From Rhizobium sp. 32-5/1 (GTDB lineage Bacteria; Pseudomonadota; Alphaproteobacteria; Rhizobiales; Rhizobiaceae): a DNA stretch of 64,000 bases. The DNA is taken from the NCBI RefSeq assembly GCF_029537235.1, contig NZ_CP120638.1, positions 2,108,001-2,172,000 on the forward strand. Reading direction: 5' to 3'. A program made the translations under genes and the position numbers. The notes below the pieces were generated by a model. That model saw nothing but the letters and a program-made list of their open reading frames with translations, was not told where the DNA came from and did no database searches. The stretch's first letter is position 1; each line of letters begins with the position of its first letter. Of this stretch, positions 60,193 through 64,000 are shown piece after piece.

Positions 60193-60762
60193 TCACATCT
60201 TCAGGGCATCAAGCGCCAGGTTCAGCTCTAACACATTGACCCTTGCTTCGCCGATAACGCCGAAGTCGGGATTTTCGGTCTGCCGCGTGACGAGCGAGGT
60301 GACGGCCGACGGATCGAGCCCCCGCGCCCGCGCAACGCGCGCGACCTGTGCCGCAGCAGAGGCGGGCGAGATATCGGGATCAAGGCCCGAGCCGGAGGTC
60401 GTCACCGCATCGGCCGGGACCGGCTGTGCGATGCCGGTCACGGTCAGACGGGCAACATCAGCCACGACACGATCCTTCAGCTTGGCCGAGGTTGTGCCGA
60501 GGTTCGAGCCGGACGAGGCGGCCGCATTGTAAGGGTCCGGGCCGGTGGCCGAGGGGCGTGGCCAGAAGTAGCGGTCCGAGGTGAAGGCTTGGCCGATCAG
60601 GGCGGAGCCTACGACCGCTCCGTCCCGTTCGATGAGGCTGCCATTGGCCTTGTCAGGCAGGACGGCCTGGGCAATTCCATTGATCGCGAGCGGATAGGCG
60701 AGGCCGGTGAGCACGGTCATGGCGACGACGAGGGTGAGTGCGGGTCTGAGATGGTTGAACAT
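60193..60762 (-). CDS. kdpC: Potassium-transporting ATPase subunit KdpC
   Basis: A 189-aa inner-membrane subunit of the KdpFABC P-type K+ pump. It has one N-terminal helix (HLRPALTLVVAMTVLTGLAYPL) and the conserved segments GSALIGQAFTSDRYFWPRPSATG, YNAAASSGSNLG, and SGSGLDPDISPASAAAQVARVA. It lies 2 bp from kdpB and 7 bp before kdpD. Confidence 0.95.
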   Translation of the reverse strand: MFNHLRPALTLVVAMTVLTGLAYPLAINGIAQAVLPDKANGSLIERDGAVVGSALIGQAFTSDRYFWPRPSATGPDPYNAAASSGSNLGTTSAKLKDRVVADVARLTVTGIAQPVPADAVTTSGSGLDPDISPASAAAQVARVARARGLDPSAVTSLVTRQTENPDFGVIGEARVNVLELNLALDALKM

Positions 60763-60764
60763 GA

Positions 60765-62801
60765 TTACACCAGGTGAAGAGCGCTGACGGCAAGGTCGAT
60801 GACCTTGATGCAGGCAAAGGGAAGCACGAGGCCGCCGAGGCCGTAGACCAGAAGGTTGCGCCGAAGCAGCCCTGCGGCGCCCGACGGACGGTAAGCCACG
60901 CCTTTCAGGGCGAGCGGGATGAGCGCAACGATAATCAGCGCGTTGAAGATGACGGCCGACAGGATAGCCGACTGCGGTGAGGTCAGCCCCATGATGTTGA
61001 GGGCTTCGAGCGCCGGATAGGTGGCAACGAACAGCGCCGGGATAATGGCGAAGTATTTGGCCACATCATTGGCGATCGAGAAGGTCGTCAGCGACCCGCG
61101 CGTCATCAGGAGCTGCTTGCCGATTTCGACGATCTCGATGAGCTTGGTCGGGCTTGAGTCAAGGTCGACCATGTTGGCGGCCTCGCGGGCGGCCTGCGTG
61201 CCGGTCTGCATCGCAACGCCGACATCGGCCTGGGCGAGCGCCGGGGCGTCGTTGGTGCCGTCGCCGCACATGGCGATCAGGCGGCCACCCTGCTGTTCGC
61301 GGCGGATATAGGCGAGCTTGTCCTCGGGCGTTGCCTGGGCAAGGAAGTCGTCGACGCCGGCTTCCGAGGCAATCGCCGCAGCGGTCACGGGGTTGTCGCC
61401 GGTCACCATGACCGTGCGGATGCCCATGGCGCGCAGCGCCGCGAAGCGTTCCTTGATGCCGGGTTTGACCACGTCCTTGAGGTGGATGACACCGAGCAGA
61501 CGGTCTCCATCGGCGACGCCGAGCGGTGTGCCGCCGGTGCGGGCGACCTGGTCAACGGCCCGGCGAAATTCGGCCGGCGCATCCTGCTCGGTGAGACCGG
61601 CGAATTTCAACACGGCATCGACGGCACCCTTGCGCAACCGGCGCTGACCGATGTCGACGCCCGAGAGGCGCGTTTCGGCGGTAAAGCCGATAACGGCATC
61701 AAACTCGGCCTTTGGCATTGGAATGCCGAATTCGCCTGTCGCCAGCGCCACGACAGAGCGACCCTCGGGCGTTTCGTCGGAAAGCGAGGCAATGAGCGCG
61801 GCTTCTGCGAGTTCGCTCGCCGTGACACCCGGAGCGGCGAGAAAGTCGCTGGCCATACGGTTGCCGAAAGTGATCGTGCCCGTCTTGTCGAGGAGCAGCG
61901 TATCGACGTCGCCGGCGGCTTCCACCGCGCGGCCAGAGGTGGCGATGACATTGAAGCGCACCAGGCGATCCATGCCGGCGATGCCGATGGCCGAGAGCAG
62001 CCCGCCGATCGTGGTCGGGATCAGCGTGACCAGCAGCGCTGCCAGCACCGTGACCGAGAGCACAGTGCCGGAATAGCCGGCAAGGCCCCAGATCGCGACA
62101 CAGACAAGCAAGAAGATCAGCGTCAGGCCCGAAAGCAGGATCGACAGCGCGATCTCGTTCGGGGTCTTCTGGCGCTGGGCGCCTTCGATCAGCGCAATCA
62201 TGCGGTCGACGAAGGAGGAGCCGGGCTGGACAGTGATCTTGATCTTGATCTCATCGGACAGCACCTGGGTGCCGCCCGTGACCGCCGAACGGTCGCCGCC
62301 GGATTCGCGGATGACGGCGGCGGATTCACCGGTAATCGCGCTTTCGTTGACCGAGGCGACACCTTCGATCACTTCGCCATCGCCGGGGACAAGCTCACCG
62401 GCCGCAACGAGTACGATATCGCCGACCTTGAGGCTGGAGGCCGGGATCGTTTCCGTCTTGCCGTTGCTGCCGATTCGGCGGGCAACGAGTTCGGACTTGG
62501 TCTTCTTCAGGCTGTCGGCCTGGGCGCGGCCACGGCCCTCGGCCACGGCTTCGGCGAAGGTGGCGAAGAGAACGGTGAACCAGAGCCAGGCGGCGATCTG
62601 GCCGGAAAAGCCCGCCTCGCCCGGATCGGCGGCGAGGTCGCGGATGAACAGGATCGTCACGACGACTGCGACGGCTTCGGTCACGAAGATGACCGGGTTG
62701 CGCAGGAGCTGGCGCGGATCGAGCTTGACGAATGCATCGCGCATCGCCGGGAACAGGATCGACGGGTCGAGAAGACCGGGAGCCTTGTGGTCTTTTGACA
62801 T
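60765..62801 (-). CDS. kdpB: Potassium-transporting P-type ATPase subunit KdpB
   Basis: The catalytic, ATP-hydrolysing subunit. At 678 aa it has the actuator motif ITGES, the phosphorylation site [11 protein letters not shown], and the hinge [21 protein letters not shown], with membrane helices at both ends. Length and all P-type ATPase motifs are intact. It is encoded between kdpA and kdpC in the standard order. Confidence 0.96.
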   Translation of the reverse strand: MSKDHKAPGLLDPSILFPAMRDAFVKLDPRQLLRNPVIFVTEAVAVVVTILFIRDLAADPGEAGFSGQIAAWLWFTVLFATFAEAVAEGRGRAQADSLKKTKSELVARRIGSNGKTETIPASSLKVGDIVLVAAGELVPGDGEVIEGVASVNESAITGESAAVIRESGGDRSAVTGGTQVLSDEIKIKITVQPGSSFVDRMIALIEGAQRQKTPNEIALSILLSGLTLIFLLVCVAIWGLAGYSGTVLSVTVLAALLVTLIPTTIGGLLSAIGIAGMDRLVRFNVIATSGRAVEAAGDVDTLLLDKTGTITFGNRMASDFLAAPGVTASELAEAALIASLSDETPEGRSVVALATGEFGIPMPKAEFDAVIGFTAETRLSGVDIGQRRLRKGAVDAVLKFAGLTEQDAPAEFRRAVDQVARTGGTPLGVADGDRLLGVIHLKDVVKPGIKERFAALRAMGIRTVMVTGDNPVTAAAIASEAGVDDFLAQATPEDKLAYIRREQQGGRLIAMCGDGTNDAPALAQADVGVAMQTGTQAAREAANMVDLDSSPTKLIEIVEIGKQLLMTRGSLTTFSIANDVAKYFAIIPALFVATYPALEALNIMGLTSPQSAILSAVIFNALIIVALIPLALKGVAYRPSGAAGLLRRNLLVYGLGGLVLPFACIKVIDLAVSALHLV

Positions 62802-62811
62802 GATGGGTCCT

Positions 62812-64000
62812 TTAAAAGGTCTGGCCGGCGAGCATGGCGAAGTGTTCGACGATGGGGCCGAGCACCAGTGCGGGCAGGAATTGCAGGCCGCCGAGAATGA
62901 GGATGATGCCGATCAGCAGGCCGACAAAAAGCGGGCCATCGGTCGGGAAGGTGCCGGCGGAGGCAGGCGACTTGACCTTGGCTGCGAGCGATCCGGCGAT
63001 CGCCATGACTGGCACGACATAGGCGAAGCGGCCAAGCAGCATCGCGATCCCAAGTGTGGTGTTGTACCACATGGTGTTGCCGCTGAGCCCGCCGAAGGCC
63101 GAGCCGTTGTTGCCGGCCGCCGAGGTATAGGCATAGAGGATTTCCGACAGACCGTGCGGGCCCGCCGTGCCGATGCTCGCAACAGCAAAGGGAAGCATGG
63201 CAGAGACCGCGGTGAAGCCGAGGATGACCAGCGGCAGGATGAGTACGGCGAGCATGGCGAACTTCATCTCGCGGCCCTCGATCTTCTTGCCGAGGAATTC
63301 CGGCGTGCGCCCGACCATGAGGCCGGCGACAAAGACGGAAAGAAGCGCAAAGACCAGCATGCCGTAGAGGCCCGAGCCGACGCCGCCGGGCAGCACTTCG
63401 CCAAGCTGAATGAGGAACATCGGGACGAGACCGCCGAGACCGGTGAACGAGCCGTGCATGCCGTTGACGCCGCCATCCGAAAGGCCAGTCGTTACCGCCG
63501 CATAGAGCGCGGTCATGGCTTGGCCGAAGCGGACTTCCTTGCCTTCCATGTTGCCGAGCGCTGGATCGACGCCGATCGCCGTCAGGATGGTGTTGCCCTG
63601 GGCTTCGGCCCAGTAGGTGACGGCGACGCCCGCTATGAGCAGGAACGCCATGGCCGAGATCAGCGCCCAGCCCTGCCTGCGGTTTCCGACCATCTGGCCG
63701 AAGGTGTAGACGAGCGATGCCGAGATCGACAGCATGGCGAAGATGTTGAGATAGTTCGACCAGGCGGTCGGATTTTCGAAGGGGTGTGCAGCATTGACGT
63801 TGAAGAAGCCGCCGCCATTGGTGCCGAGCTGCTTGATCGCTTCCTGGGACGCGACGGGGCCGAGCGAGATCACCTGGTTGGCGCCTTCCAGCGTCGTCGC
63901 CGTGACCGAGGCATGGAGCGTCTGGGGCAGGCCCATGGCAACGAAGACGAGCGCGACGACGATGGAGATGGGCAGCAACACGTAGAGCGTAGCTCTCGTC
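62812..64000 (-). CDS. kdpA: Potassium-transporting ATPase subunit KdpA, partial (N-terminus outside window)
   Basis: The K+-translocating channel-like subunit. The 396 residues present include the selectivity-filter-like segments [22 protein letters not shown] and [13 protein letters not shown], and the C-terminus [15 protein letters not shown]. The reading frame stays open to the window end, with [14 protein letters not shown] in the final bases, so the gene continues beyond 64,000; the first ~170 residues and kdpF are not visible. Confidence 0.94.
   Translation of the reverse strand, partial: TRATLYVLLPISIVVALVFVAMGLPQTLHASVTATTLEGANQVISLGPVASQEAIKQLGTNGGGFFNVNAAHPFENPTAWSNYLNIFAMLSISASLVYTFGQMVGNRRQGWALISAMAFLLIAGVAVTYWAEAQGNTILTAIGVDPALGNMEGKEVRFGQAMTALYAAVTTGLSDGGVNGMHGSFTGLGGLVPMFLIQLGEVLPGGVGSGLYGMLVFALLSVFVAGLMVGRTPEFLGKKIEGREMKFAMLAVLILPLVILGFTAVSAMLPFAVASIGTAGPHGLSEILYAYTSAAGNNGSAFGGLSGNTMWYNTTLGIAMLLGRFAYVVPVMAIAGSLAAKVKSPASAGTFPTDGPLFVGLLIGIILILGGLQFLPALVLGPIVEHFAMLAGQTF

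Overview
The window reads as a chromosomal segment of an alphaproteobacterium of the family Rhizobiaceae (Rhizobium / Agrobacterium / Neorhizobium group). The basis is its high GC, the rhizobial gene content and order (infC-rpmI-rplT, pheS-pheT, glk-msbA-dapB-gpmA, yejABEF, mbfA with an Irr-type iron control element), an AUU-started infC and an alphaproteobacterial RpoH promoter in front of dnaK. No rRNA, tRNA, CRISPR array, insertion sequence or prophage was seen.

Layout. 1-9,905: the start of epmA diverging from efp, small membrane and stress genes, an RhtA-type exporter, a cyclopropane-fatty-acid-synthase-like methyltransferase, the iron exporter mbfA under an ICE operator, and infC-rpmI-rplT. 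9,982-14,430: an atypical BUD32/Kdo-kinase-like gene followed by pheS and pheT. 14,431-17,436: the only clearly accessory stretch. It holds two overlapping minus-strand ORFs (probably one frameshifted gene) with a HEPN RNase motif, then about 1 kb of non-coding DNA with a structured-RNA candidate and inverted repeats. 17,437-26,526: redox and regulatory genes (two aldo/keto reductases, LysR, Gfo/Idh/MocA, MarR), xseA and an NlpC/P60 hydrolase. 26,537-33,458: a yejABEF peptide importer operon with ghrA at its tail. 33,657-39,736: mepA, mgsA, glk, msbA, dapB, gpmA. 39,783-48,305: DNA repair (Ada/Ogt-like, nth, recF), a tetR/VOC pair around a double palindromic operator, adenosine kinase, a glyoxylate-reductase-like dehydrogenase and moeB. 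48,502-51,439: a coupled pair encoding an exported vanadium haloperoxidase and an FG-GAP/UnbV protein. 51,521-56,193: dnaJ, an acyltransferase and dnaK. 56,317-64,000: a decayed epoxide hydrolase and the kdpABCDE potassium system, cut by the window end inside kdpA.

A dominant technical feature is reading-frame breakage. At least 14 otherwise well-conserved genes (including xseA, dapB, msbA, adenosine kinase, yejE, kdpD and kdpE) are each interrupted by what looks like loss of one base, mostly in short mononucleotide runs. So many independent lesions in essential genes within 64 kb point to consensus errors in the assembly rather than biology. I therefore annotate these loci at their full reconstructed span and give the position of each break. 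The HEPN locus is the exception: its break needs a base removed rather than added, at a T7 run, so it deserves separate attention.

The genes mostly serve central housekeeping (translation, cell wall, lipid A export, repair, protein folding) plus stress and nutrient responses (iron efflux, potassium uptake, methylglyoxal and glyoxylate metabolism, peptide import). The best candidates for undescribed biology are the HEPN locus, the haloperoxidase/UnbV pair and the kinase-like gene upstream of pheS.
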